A stretch of 64,000 nucleotides of DNA from positions 454,606 through 518,605 of the forward strand of contig NZ_JACJPP010000013.1 in the NCBI RefSeq assembly GCF_014696135.1, in the 5' to 3' direction. The stretch comes from Nodosilinea sp. FACHB-141 (GTDB lineage: Bacteria; Cyanobacteriota; Cyanobacteriia; Phormidesmidales; Phormidesmidaceae). How positions within the stretch are numbered: the stretch's first letter is position 1; each line of letters starts with the position of its first letter. The translations under genes and the position numbers were made by a program. Of this stretch, positions 55,612 to 64,000 are shown in pieces. The notes under the pieces are model-generated. The model saw only the letters and a list, made by a program, of their open reading frames with translations. It did no database searches and was not told the DNA's origin.

Positions 55612-56058
55612 TCAGGAGCCGACACCCGCAGGCTTTTTCTGGCCAATCATCGCACAGGCATACTCCATTGCCGCAGAATTTAAAGGGTCGGGGTCAACGG
55701 GCATCCAGCGATCGCTGCCCACAGGGCCATCGAACTCGACATCGCGAAAGCGGCGGCGATCGCAGTCATATTCAGTTAAATAGTCAGTGCGCTGGGGCTG
55801 TCCAGAGCGGCGGTCGATGTAGTAGCTGCCCACTCGCACATGTCCCCAGTCCAGAGGCTTTATAGAATCGATGTCGACAAACTGCTGCTGGCCTTGGGCA
55901 GTTTCAGCTACTGGGTACCAAGTAGTCGCTAGGGCGCTGTCAGGGCAAATAGCCCAGTTGAGAGAGCAACCTAGAACAAGCGCGATCAGTCTGACCATCC
56001 ACGGCGCTAGCCGCCAAGGCCAAGGAACAAGCTGAAAAAATTGGGGGCGTTGTTTCAC
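55612..56058 (-). CDS. Secreted small protein, surface-adhesin E-like
   Basis: A 148-residue exported protein: a basic, hydrophobic N-terminus (PWPWRLAPWMVRLIALVLGC ... DSALAT) and a mature domain with WYPVAETAQGQQQFVDIDSI, WGHVRVGSYYIDR, and YDCDRRRFRDVEFDGPVG. The W/VD/YDC pattern resembles the surface-adhesin E domain, which is a weak family call. Cys residues in the mature part may pair. Convergent with moeA, 24 bases between stops. Confidence 0.6.
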   Translation of the reverse strand: MKQRPQFFQLVPWPWRLAPWMVRLIALVLGCSLNWAICPDSALATTWYPVAETAQGQQQFVDIDSIKPLDWGHVRVGSYYIDRRSGQPQRTDYLTEYDCDRRRFRDVEFDGPVGSDRWMPVDPDPLNSAAMEYACAMIGQKKPAGVGS

Positions 56059-56239
56059 AGTGGACGATCCGGGAGTGTTGTGGGCTCAAGCTTAGGCAGA
56101 AATGCGGCAAACGGCAGACTACGCAGCGTTTCGATCCCATTTTCGATCAGGCCACATAAATGAGTTTAGGCGTGAGCTTCCTTAACTAGTCAATTGCTCT
56201 CCCGCTATTCAGTGCTGCACCCTAGTGGTTAGGTTGTGA

Positions 56240-57052
56240 TCAAAGGGTGGGGAAAAACAGCGATCGGTAAGCCCCGATCAGCACTTCACCCCAGAACACC
56301 GTGATCACGGCCCCGATCGCTAAAAATGGGCCAAAGGGCATCGGCTGACGGCGGCTGATGAGTTTGAGGGCGATCGCACCTCCCCCCACCGCCGCCCCTA
56401 CTACACAGGCCAAAAATCCGCTGAGCAACACTCCCTGCCAGCCTAGCCACGCCCCTAGCATAGCTGCCAGTTTGGCATCGCCGCCCCCCATGGCCGTTTG
56501 GCCTAACGCTGCTGAGGCAAACAGGGTGATCAGGTCAAACAGCCAAATGCCCAAGACCGCCCCTAGGATTCCTCCCAAGAGGCTTTGCATAGGGCTAGGC
56601 CACGATTCACCCTGTAATAGCGGCAGGGTAAACTTCACCGCCAGCCCCAATCCCAATCCCGACTGGGTGAGCACATTTGGCAGCATTAGGGTGTCGATGT
56701 CAATAAACGCCAGCGCCACTAGCCAGCTCAGGAATAGCCAATAGCCCACCGTGAGCCAGGTGGGGCCGAACAGCCAGAACGTCGCCAAAAACAGCGTCCC
56801 TGTAAACGCCTCAATCAGCGGGTAGCGAGGAGAAATAGACGTACGGCAGTAGCGACAGCGCCCTTTGAGCCAGAGCCAGCCCAGCACCGGCACGTTGTCG
56901 TAGGGTTTGAGCTGAGTATGACACTTAGGACAGCGAGACGGCGGGTGCAGCAGCGATAACCCCGCTGGTACCCGGTAAATCACCACATTGAGAAAGCTGC
57001 CCACGGCGGCACCAAACAGAAAAACCAGGGCAGAGGTGATGAGGGCATCCAT
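56240..57052 (-). CDS. pilD: Prepilin peptidase / N-methyltransferase
   Basis: Cleaves and N-methylates type IV prepilin leader peptides; cyanobacterial motility and DNA uptake depend on it. Length 270 residues with about eight membrane helices. The zinc-binding tetra-Cys loop (CPKCHTQL ... GRCRYCRTS, residues ~41-70) and the two catalytic Asp motifs (ALAFIDIDTLMLPN and MGGGDAKLAAMLG) are present. It stands alone; no pilin gene is adjacent. Confidence 0.94.
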   Translation of the reverse strand: MDALITSALVFLFGAAVGSFLNVVIYRVPAGLSLLHPPSRCPKCHTQLKPYDNVPVLGWLWLKGRCRYCRTSISPRYPLIEAFTGTLFLATFWLFGPTWLTVGYWLFLSWLVALAFIDIDTLMLPNVLTQSGLGLGLAVKFTLPLLQGESWPSPMQSLLGGILGAVLGIWLFDLITLFASAALGQTAMGGGDAKLAAMLGAWLGWQGVLLSGFLACVVGAAVGGGAIALKLISRRQPMPFGPFLAIGAVITVFWGEVLIGAYRSLFFPTL

Positions 57053-57301
57053 AGTGGGGGCGACAAAAGAATGTTAAAGCAGCAGGGGAAGGAGAAAGGC
57101 TTTGGGAGGTGGGGAGTTGAGTAGGGGGTTAAATGGGTAAGGGGCTACGGGACCCACAGATGGTTGTCCCAATTTATGGGTAAAACGGATAGGTTCAGAA
57201 TGCCCAGGATGAGGCAGATGGATAGCTGGCTGGGCGATCGGCTTATGGCAAGGCTTTGCCAACGTGCCTAAAATCAAGGGCAACCCATCTTTCCTAATCT
57301 T

Positions 57302-58441
57302 ATGTCTCCCGACGCCACGCCCTTTTCCTCAGAAACCCAGGCCATCCACAGCGGCAGAAACATTGACCCTGCCACCGGAGCCCTAACAGCACCGATTCAT
57401 CTTTCCACCACTTTTGAGCGGGATGGCGATGGCAGCTATCCCAAAGGCTATGTCTACGGTCGCAGCGGCAACCCCAACCGCGACGCCCTCGAAACAGCCT
57501 TAACCACCCTGGAAAAAGGGTCAGAAACCGCCACCTTTGCTTCTGGGTCAACCGCTACCTTTAGCCTGCTGCAAGCCCTCGGCCCAGCCGACCATGTGAT
57601 AGCACCCCAAAGCGTCTACTTTGGCGTGCAGCAAATGCTAAGCCACATTTTTGCCCCGTGGGGCTTGAGGTACACCTTGGTGGATACAACAGACTTAGCG
57701 GCAGTAGCCGAAGCCCTGCGCCCCAACACCCGTTTGGTGCTGATCGAAACCCCATCTAATCCTCAGTTGGCCGTTACTGACATTCAAGCGATTGCCGACC
57801 TAGCGCACCAGGCTGACGCCTACCTGGCCTGCGACAACACCATTGCCTCCCCAGTACTGCAAACTCCGCTTACGCTGGGGGCCGACTTTGTGATTCACGC
57901 TACTACTAAGTATCTGGCGGGCCATGGGGATGTGATTGGCGGCGCGGTGGTCACCCGCGAATCCAATCCATTGTTTGCGCAGTTGCGGCTGGTGCAAACC
58001 ATCGGCGGCGTGGTGCCGTCTCCCTTCGACTGCTGGCTGACGCTGCGCGGTCTGCAAACCTTGCCCCTTCGAGTACGCGCCCAGTCCCAGGCAGCCCAAA
58101 GCATGGCCACCTGGCTATCCCAACATCCCGCCATTGAGCAGGTACTTTACCCCGGATTACCCGAGCATCCCGGCCACGAGGTCGCGCAGAAACAAATGCA
58201 GGGCTATGGTGGCCTACTCTCATTCTTAGTAAAAGGCGATCAGGACAGAGCTATGGAAGTCGCCGCCAAAACCAACCTGATCGCTCGTGCCACTAGCTTT
58301 GGCAGCCCCCACAGTGCGATCGAACACCGCGCCTCAATTGAGCAAGGCACTCAAACCGCGCCTAACCTGCTGCGACTCTCCGTTGGTCTAGAGCACGTAG
58401 ACGATCTAATCGCCGATTTGGAGCAAGCCCTAAGCCGATAA
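57302..58441 (+). CDS. Cys/Met-metabolism PLP enzyme (cystathionine gamma-synthase/lyase family)
   Basis: A 379-residue fold-type I transsulfuration enzyme. The PLP lysine is in FVIHATTKYLAGHGDVIGGA, and VYGRSGNPNRDALETALTTL, LVLIETPSNPQLAV, ASPVLQTPLTLGADFV and HRASIEQGTQTAPNLLRLSV are the other motifs. The substrate cannot be decided: cystathionine gamma-synthase, gamma-lyase and methionine gamma-lyase share this pattern. It may act with cysE products, but the two genes are far apart. Confidence 0.9.
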   Translation: MSPDATPFSSETQAIHSGRNIDPATGALTAPIHLSTTFERDGDGSYPKGYVYGRSGNPNRDALETALTTLEKGSETATFASGSTATFSLLQALGPADHVIAPQSVYFGVQQMLSHIFAPWGLRYTLVDTTDLAAVAEALRPNTRLVLIETPSNPQLAVTDIQAIADLAHQADAYLACDNTIASPVLQTPLTLGADFVIHATTKYLAGHGDVIGGAVVTRESNPLFAQLRLVQTIGGVVPSPFDCWLTLRGLQTLPLRVRAQSQAAQSMATWLSQHPAIEQVLYPGLPEHPGHEVAQKQMQGYGGLLSFLVKGDQDRAMEVAAKTNLIARATSFGSPHSAIEHRASIEQGTQTAPNLLRLSVGLEHVDDLIADLEQALSR

Positions 58442-58921
58442 TTCAATCCTGTTGATTTCCCCAATTTCTCTAGAAAAACGGCGCTGCCCCTAATCCATTG
58501 CCCAATCCCTTCATTTTCTTGCTCTCTCCATTCCCTCAGCTTCTCGCTTTCCTGCCGTAGGAGAAGGTCTTCGCCGATCCTCAGCCTTTGGTTGCAAACC
58601 CGGAGCTTGGGAGCCCTGGGAAGTATAGGCTTTTAAGCTTCGCAACGTTACGAAGGTAGCGGTGATCTGTTGTGCCCATTTTGGAGCCCAGTCTGCGAGA
58701 TTTCGCAGACTGGGGCGATCGCCGTGGTTTAGCACTGCTCGCCGTGGCTTGACGCGGCCTTTTCTGCCCGCTGCTAACCACCTCCAACAGCAACACCCTG
58801 CCTCTATAAGCTGGGATTAACGCATAATCAAAATTAAGGCAAGAACTTGTTGCAATATCGTTATATTACTGTTACATTAGTTTACATGAAGAAACATTCA
58901 GCACCCCAGGAGGGCCTCGCA
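58442..58921. other. Intergenic region with perfect hairpin
   Basis: About 480 bases between the PLP enzyme gene and the Psb34-like gene. It holds an exact 12-bp stem, CCCAGTCTGCGA/TCGCAGACTGGG (58687-58714), loop GATT, with no T-run. The final 100 bases are AT-rich and should hold the promoter of the downstream small gene. Confidence 0.5.
58687..58714. other. Perfect 12-bp stem-loop
   Basis: CCCAGTCTGCGA, loop GATT, TCGCAGACTGGG. There is no T-run, so a protein site or an RNA element is as likely as termination. Confidence 0.6.
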
Positions 58922-59095
58922 ATGTTCACCACTACCCAACTCGACAACGGCATTCTCAATAACTACGCCGTAGAGCCCGAAGTGTATTTCGCGTCCTACC
59001 CTTCGCCTGAGCAGCAAAAGGGCTACGCGCTGCAAGCCGCGATCGCCACTCTGTTCGTAGCTGGTCTAATGCTGGTCACCTTGGCAGTCAGCTAG
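58922..59095 (+). CDS. Psb34-like (ssl1498-type) photosystem II assembly protein
   Basis: A 57-residue single-span protein: MFTTTQLDNGILNNYAVEPE then VYFASYPSPEQQKGYALQAA and a C-terminal hydrophobic helix. The LNNYAVEPEVY segment followed by one membrane helix is the pattern of the ssl1498/Psb34 family, small HliP-related PSII assembly factors. AGGAGG lies nine bases before the ATG at 58922, which is therefore chosen over an in-frame ATG 25 codons upstream. The next small gene follows in the same direction. Confidence 0.75.
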   Translation: MFTTTQLDNGILNNYAVEPEVYFASYPSPEQQKGYALQAAIATLFVAGLMLVTLAVS

Positions 59096-59136
59096 TTTCG
59101 CAGGAAGTTTCTAAGAGTCTTTGGAGGAGAAGCGCT

Positions 59137-59334
59137 ATGTTTGCACCGATGGTTCTGCTAGTTCGCAACATCATGGGAACCCCGAAATTTAACAAGCTGC
59201 GGGGACAGGCGATTGCCCTTCACTCCAAGACCATTACAAACTTCTGCAACCGCTTTGGCATCGATAGCAAAGAGCGCCAAGCTCTAATTCGCAAAGCTAA
59301 AGCTAATGGCCAACGGCTCGGTTTTCTGGCCTAG
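59137..59334 (+). CDS. Conserved small basic protein, 65 residues
   Basis: MFAPMVLLVRNIMGTPKFNK, LRGQAIALHSKTITNFCNRF and GIDSKERQALIRKAKANGQR, ending LGFLA. It is strongly basic, with one possible membrane-associated N-terminus. It resembles small cyanobacterial proteins sometimes labelled electron transporter, a weak annotation. GGAGGAG lies eight bases before the ATG. It starts 41 bases after the Psb34-like gene, so co-transcription is likely. Confidence 0.7.
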   Translation: MFAPMVLLVRNIMGTPKFNKLRGQAIALHSKTITNFCNRFGIDSKERQALIRKAKANGQRLGFLA

Positions 59335-59368
59335 GTGATGTTAATTTAGTTAATAAATTTGCTGATAT

Positions 59369-59402
59369 AAAAACCCCCTAGCTATGGTTAAGGGGGTTTT
59401 TG
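59369..59402 (+). terminator. Terminator after the small gene pair
   Basis: AAAAACCCCC (59369-59378) pairs with GGGGGTTTTT (59392-59401), 35 bases past the stop. Confidence 0.88.
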
Positions 59403-59658
59403 CTGTTTGAGCGCTAGACGGTTTTGAGACAAGAATCTAATTTGAGTGCGATTGCCAGGTGCCCTATGCGCTAAATAACTTACCTTATAAGGGCCGTCTG
59501 CGGTTCATAACGTTGACATACCCGCCGCCACTACACCCAGTGAAGATGGGGTCTGACTAGTCGAAGGTCTGCCCATGGGGCTATCACAATCCCCTAGCGC
59601 TGATGATTAGCCGACACTAATTATCGTTGATTTAGCTCAACTACAGACGTTTATGAGC
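59403..59658. other. Intergenic stretch
   Basis: About 255 bases between the convergent small gene pair and the J-domain/WD40 gene. I see no gene, repeat or clear hairpin in it. Confidence 0.4.
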
Positions 59659-61152
59659 CTACACATTTAACTGTATGTTCAATGTTTTAACTGTGCCATC
59701 AGAGCTGGCGCTGAGAATAGCATCGTTAGATAAAGAAATTAATTTAGAGCCGTCTGCTGCATGGGCTGTTGTACTGTTTAATTCAGCTCCAGAATCAACA
59801 TCCCAAATAATGAGTTGACCAGTTTTGTCTATGCCGCATAGAACTTGTCCACCGTGGCAAAATACCAAAGCATTGATCGTCTGCTGGAGTGATTGAAATA
59901 TAATCTGAGGCTCTCGGTTAGGATACTTCCATAGGCAGACTTCACCAGATAGGCTGCTAGACGCAAAAAGCTGCTTTGCAGATGAGAAAGCTAAGGCTTT
60001 CACAGGTTCACCATGCCCCCTTAGATTCATTACGTTGCCGTCTCTAGAAACATAGCAGAAACCAACTGTGCCATTTTCAGCGCCAAATACTGCTCCATCA
60101 CCTGTCGAATTTAGGAGTATTGAAGAAACCGCTACTTTTTGACGAACTATCTGCTTGATTTTCTTATTCCTTTGGAAGTCCCACGTTTGAATGAATCCAG
60201 CAGCATCAGCAGCAATGAAAAATTTGCGCGAATAACAGAGATCAAATGCTGTAACTCCGCGATCGCAGATCAGCATCGACTTGGCCAGAGAACCGTTGTT
60301 GAGGCTCCAGAGGTTTACAGCCCCATCAAGGCTGCTACTAAAAAGAAACTGATTATCATTGCTAAATATCAGGTTTGTAATCTCCGTCCTATGACCTTTC
60401 AAGCAGAAAAAGTGCTTTCTCGCTTTGTAACTCCAAAGGTCAATATCGCCGTTATTCTTACCCAGAGCGAGAAAGCTATGGTTTGGACTAATAGCTACTG
60501 CACAAATCGGCTCTGAGATCTTCGCAAAGACAGACTCATGCTGAATCGTAGCTGAATAGCTAGGCTTCTTAACTTCAGGAGGTTTTTGTTGAGTTCTGGG
60601 ATTTCCTCCGCTGGCATAGCTATTAGTCTTAGAAGGCGAATATTTTATGCCAAACATTCCAGCAACTTCGGGACAAAGGTTAGTAACCACAAAACCCAGC
60701 TCTTTGGCTCGTCTTAAATCACTTGCACTTCTATGCTCAAAACCGATTTCTGAGAAGACCAAGCCCCTAAAGTAGTACGCCTCAGAAAATTTAGGGTCAA
60801 GCTTAACTGCATTGCCCAATTCCTCAGCAGCTTCTGTGTACTGTTCTTTCTTCGCAAAAAACTTTGCTTTATCGAAAGACTCTTGGGGAGTTACCTTTCG
60901 AGTTTTTACAGTTGTGCTGGTCTGTACATAGCTTGCCTGCCCCGTCAAGCCTACATGATGGGTTTGTAGGATTTCATAGGCAACATTAATAGCTTTAATT
61001 TTTTCCTCAGCAATTCTGGCATTGGCAGGGTCATTCGCAAATTTATCGGGATGCCACTGCTTTGCAAGCCGCTTATAGGCTTGCTTCAGGTCTTGCTTTG
61101 AGGCGCCTGGTTTAAGAGCAAATAGCTGGTAGTAAGTGTCAAGATCTGACAT
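59659..61152 (-). CDS. J-domain, TPR and WD40 fusion protein
   Basis: A 497-residue protein in three parts: N-terminal J-domain with HPD at 34-36 (YKRLAKQWHPDKFANDP), which stimulates DnaK ATPase; a TPR-like segment (~93-135, AEELGNAVKLDPKFSEAYYF); and a C-terminal WD40 propeller (~205-497) with about seven blades (GHRTEITNLIFSNDNQFLFS, GEPVKALAFSSAKQLFASSS). The combination suggests a chaperone adaptor scaffold, which is inference. Codon use and AT content differ from the neighbours, hinting at acquisition or relaxed composition. Its neighbours are psaB and small PSII-type genes. Confidence 0.85.
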   Translation of the reverse strand: MSDLDTYYQLFALKPGASKQDLKQAYKRLAKQWHPDKFANDPANARIAEEKIKAINVAYEILQTHHVGLTGQASYVQTSTTVKTRKVTPQESFDKAKFFAKKEQYTEAAEELGNAVKLDPKFSEAYYFRGLVFSEIGFEHRSASDLRRAKELGFVVTNLCPEVAGMFGIKYSPSKTNSYASGGNPRTQQKPPEVKKPSYSATIQHESVFAKISEPICAVAISPNHSFLALGKNNGDIDLWSYKARKHFFCLKGHRTEITNLIFSNDNQFLFSSSLDGAVNLWSLNNGSLAKSMLICDRGVTAFDLCYSRKFFIAADAAGFIQTWDFQRNKKIKQIVRQKVAVSSILLNSTGDGAVFGAENGTVGFCYVSRDGNVMNLRGHGEPVKALAFSSAKQLFASSSLSGEVCLWKYPNREPQIIFQSLQQTINALVFCHGGQVLCGIDKTGQLIIWDVDSGAELNSTTAHAADGSKLISLSNDAILSASSDGTVKTLNIQLNV

Positions 61153-61239
61153 GGTGCGACAAAAGCAGTCTCTTCCGACTAAAGCAGAGGAAGATGTAAC
61201 GCCTCAGAATTCCCTACAGATAGAAAAACTCTCACAAAC

Positions 61240-61272
61240 AAAGCGCCCCAGTGCATTGCACCGGGGCGCTTT
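61240..61272 (-). terminator. Terminator after psaB
   Basis: On the minus strand AAAGCGCCCC and GGGGCGCTTT pair around an inner GTGC/GCAC stem, 22 bases past the psaB stop. Confidence 0.88.
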
Positions 61273-61293
61273 AACTTACCTAACTAGCTCAAC

Positions 61294-63495
61294 CTAGCCG
61301 AAGCGGCTTGAAGTCGAAGCGATTAGGAAGGCCGCGTAGGTGAGGATGTAACCCACCGTGAAGTGAGCTAGACCCACAACCCGACCCTGGATGATCGACA
61401 TGGCAACGGGCTTGTCCTTCCAGCGAACCAGGTTCGCTAGGGGAGTGCGCTCGTGGGCCCAGACAAGAGTTTCAATCAGCTCTTGCCAGTAGCCCCGCCA
61501 GGAGATCAAGAACATGAAGCCGGTGGCCCAAACCAGGTGCCCAAAGAGGAACATCCAGGCCCAGACGGCTAGGTTATTCATGCCATAGGGGTTGTAACCG
61601 TTGATTAGCTGAGAGCTGTTGAGCCACAGGTAGTCGCGCAGCCAGCCCATCAGGTAGTTAGACGACTCATTAAACTGAGCCACGTTACCCGACCAGATAG
61701 CAAGATGCTTCCAGTGCCAGTAGAAGGTCACCCAACCAAGGGTGTTCAGCATCCAGAACATCGCCAGGTAGAACGAATCCCACGCGGAGATGTCGCAGGT
61801 GCCGCCACGGCCAGGGCCGTCGCAGGGGAAGCTGTAGCCGAAGTCTTTTTTGTCGGGCATCAGCTTCGAACCGCGGGCATCCAGCGCACCCTTGACCAAG
61901 ATCAGGGTGGTGGTGTGCAGGCCGAGGGCGATCGCGTGGTGAACCAAGAAGTCGCCAGGGCCAATGGTCAGAAACAGCGAGTTCTTGTTGCTGTTAATGG
62001 CATCAAACCAGCCAGGCAGGTAAACAGCATTGGCGGTTTGAGTCACGCTGTCAGGGTTCGACAGCAGCGTGTCGAAACCGTAGAGCAGCTTACCAGAGCA
62101 GGCTTGCACCCACTGGGCAAACACAGGCTCAACCAGAATCTGCTTTTCGGGGGTGCCAAAGGCTACCACCACGTCGTTGTGCACGTACAGACCCAGGGTG
62201 TGGAAGCCCAGGAACAGTGACACCCAGCTCAGGTGCGAGATGATCGCTTCCTTGTGCTCCAGCACGCGGTACAGCACGTTGTTCTGGTTGGCTTTGGGGT
62301 CGTAGTCGCGCACCAAGAAAATCGCGCCGTGGGCAAAGGCCCCCACCATGATGAATCCAGCGATGTACTGGTGGTGGGTATAGAGCGCTGCCTGAGTAGT
62401 GTACTCCTGAGCCATGAAGGCATAGGGAGGTAGCGCATACATGTGCTGCGCCACCAGGGAGGTGATCACACCGAGGGAAGCTAGGTGAAACGCTAGCTGG
62501 AAGTGCAGCGAGTTGTTATAGGTGTCGTAAAGACCCTTGTGTCCTTCACCCAAACCGCCACCGGGTGGCTTGTGAGCATTCAAGATTTCCTTGATGCTGT
62601 GGCCAATACCGAAGTTGGTGCGGTACATGTGCCCGGCGATGATGAAGATCACCGCGATCGCCAGGTGGTGGTGGGCCATATCCGTCAGCCAGAGAGACTC
62701 GGTCTGAGGATGGAAGCCGCCCAGGAAGGTCAGAATCGCAGAACCAGACCCAGTCGCTGTACCAAAGATATGGCTAGAGGTGTCGGGGTTCTGGGCATAG
62801 ACTCCCCAGTTGCCGGTAAAGAAAGGCATCAAGCCTTCGGGGTGGGGCTTCATCGAGAGGAAGTTTTCCCAACCAACGTGGACACCGCGAGATTCGGGGA
62901 TAGCCACGTGTACCAGGTGACCGGTCCAGGCCAGCGAGCTGACGCCAAACAGACCAGCCAGGTGGTGGTTGAGGCGAGACTCAGCGTTTTTGAACCAGGA
63001 CAAGCTGGGGCGAAACTTGGGCTGAAGGTGCAGCCAGCCTGCGAACAGGAAGACCGCCGACAGGATCAGCAGAAAGACAGCACCACTGTACAGATCGGTG
63101 TTGGTGCGCATACCGATGGTGTACCACCAGTGGTACACCCCAGAAAACGCGATGTTCACCGGAGTCGAAGACCCAGCCTGAGAGAAGGCATCTACCGCAG
63201 GCTGACCAAAGTGAGGATCCCAAATCGCGTGGGCGATCGGTTTGATGTTGAGCGGATCTTTGATCCACTGTTCAAAGTTGCCTTGCCAGGCGACGTGGAA
63301 CAGGTTGCCCGAAGTCCACAGAAAGATGATTGCCAGGTGGCCAAAGTGGGAGGCGAAGATCTTTTGGTAAAGATTCTCCTCCGTCATGCCATCGTGGCTT
63401 TCAAAGTCGTGGGCTGTGGCAATCCCGTACCAGAGCCGACGCGTGGTCGGATCTTGGGCCAGGTCCTGGCTAAATTTTGGGAATTTAGTTGCCAT
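61294..63495 (-). CDS. psaB: Photosystem I P700 apoprotein A2
   Basis: A 733-residue core subunit of photosystem I, binding with PsaA the P700 chlorophylls, most antenna pigments and the FX cluster in the thylakoid membrane. The FX motif [20 protein letters not shown] holds the two Cys, the eleven membrane helices have normal length, and the C-terminal [20 protein letters not shown] region is standard. It follows psaA by 94 bases, the usual operon; its own terminator lies downstream. Confidence 0.98.
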   Translation of the reverse strand: MATKFPKFSQDLAQDPTTRRLWYGIATAHDFESHDGMTEENLYQKIFASHFGHLAIIFLWTSGNLFHVAWQGNFEQWIKDPLNIKPIAHAIWDPHFGQPAVDAFSQAGSSTPVNIAFSGVYHWWYTIGMRTNTDLYSGAVFLLILSAVFLFAGWLHLQPKFRPSLSWFKNAESRLNHHLAGLFGVSSLAWTGHLVHVAIPESRGVHVGWENFLSMKPHPEGLMPFFTGNWGVYAQNPDTSSHIFGTATGSGSAILTFLGGFHPQTESLWLTDMAHHHLAIAVIFIIAGHMYRTNFGIGHSIKEILNAHKPPGGGLGEGHKGLYDTYNNSLHFQLAFHLASLGVITSLVAQHMYALPPYAFMAQEYTTQAALYTHHQYIAGFIMVGAFAHGAIFLVRDYDPKANQNNVLYRVLEHKEAIISHLSWVSLFLGFHTLGLYVHNDVVVAFGTPEKQILVEPVFAQWVQACSGKLLYGFDTLLSNPDSVTQTANAVYLPGWFDAINSNKNSLFLTIGPGDFLVHHAIALGLHTTTLILVKGALDARGSKLMPDKKDFGYSFPCDGPGRGGTCDISAWDSFYLAMFWMLNTLGWVTFYWHWKHLAIWSGNVAQFNESSNYLMGWLRDYLWLNSSQLINGYNPYGMNNLAVWAWMFLFGHLVWATGFMFLISWRGYWQELIETLVWAHERTPLANLVRWKDKPVAMSIIQGRVVGLAHFTVGYILTYAAFLIASTSSRFG

Positions 63496-63589
63496 GAATC
63501 AAAACGGATTCTAGTACGACATTTGAGTCATGAGTGCGGTATGTAGGGGCGCAGGGCCTGCGCCCCCAGGAGATTCCATGACGAGAAAC

Positions 63590-64000
<411 letters not shown>

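Overview
The window is a stretch of cyanobacterial chromosome. The evidence is psaA/psaB, psb30, a Psb34-type small protein, an orange-carotenoid-protein-like domain, the sRNA Yfr1, a cyanobacterial-type LexA and its box, primary and group 2 sigma-70 factors, and frequent GCGATCGC (HIP1) octamers. The moderately GC-rich coding sequence and gene set suggest a Leptolyngbya/Nodosilinea/Phormidium-like filamentous lineage; that is inference, and no genus marker is present. Genes sit on both strands in short operons of housekeeping type. No rRNA operon, CRISPR array, IS element or prophage was seen.

Layout. 1-5.1 kb: 3' end of chorismate synthase, a cupin, an ABC ATPase, a helical-carotenoid-protein-like gene, a bactofilin, a secreted protein and cysE. 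5.1-11.4 kb: sigA, lexA with an exact LexA box, and an rlmD-lpxD-hypothetical operon. 11.4-19.1 kb: clpC, rimI divergent from lysA, then cdaA-uppS, pgsA and tRNA-Ser(GCU). 19.1-26.6 kb: sbcC, a group 2 sigma factor, an isolated ureC, then Yfr1 and trxA. 26.7-36.7 kb: a LOG protein, glutaminase, a ferritin-like protein, a GT9-like protein, ispD, psb30, a YkgJ protein, two half-size UPF0016 genes, ldh, plsC and tadA.

36.8-49.9 kb: a Mo-nitro_C-domain protein, a YciI-like protein, a RodZ-like protein, tatC, a TPR protein, pcrA, a frameshifted AIM24 gene, several secreted proteins, a conserved unknown gene, and the tmk-holB pair. 50-58.4 kb: FHA and cyclic-nucleotide-binding proteins, a DUF155 membrane protein with a CnoX-like thioredoxin, moeA, the prepilin peptidase and a Cys/Met-metabolism PLP enzyme. 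58.4-64 kb: a Psb34-like gene with a conserved small partner, a J-domain/WD40 fusion of AT-richer composition, and psaB with the 3' part of psaA.

Functional themes are photosystem assembly and supply (psaAB, psb30, psb34-like, UPF0016 pair), DNA repair (lexA, sbcC, pcrA), envelope and lipid synthesis (lpxD, uppS, pgsA, plsC, rodZ), c-di-AMP signalling (cdaA) and sulfur/nitrogen metabolism (cysE, PLP enzyme, ureC, glsA). The most useful non-obvious items are the Yfr1 RNA upstream of trxA, the LexA box with a self-cleavage-competent LexA, psb30 and several other very small genes, the one-base frameshift in AIM24, the J-TPR-WD40 fusion, and a tandem 27-bp repeat upstream of ldh. I found no clearly new multi-gene system.
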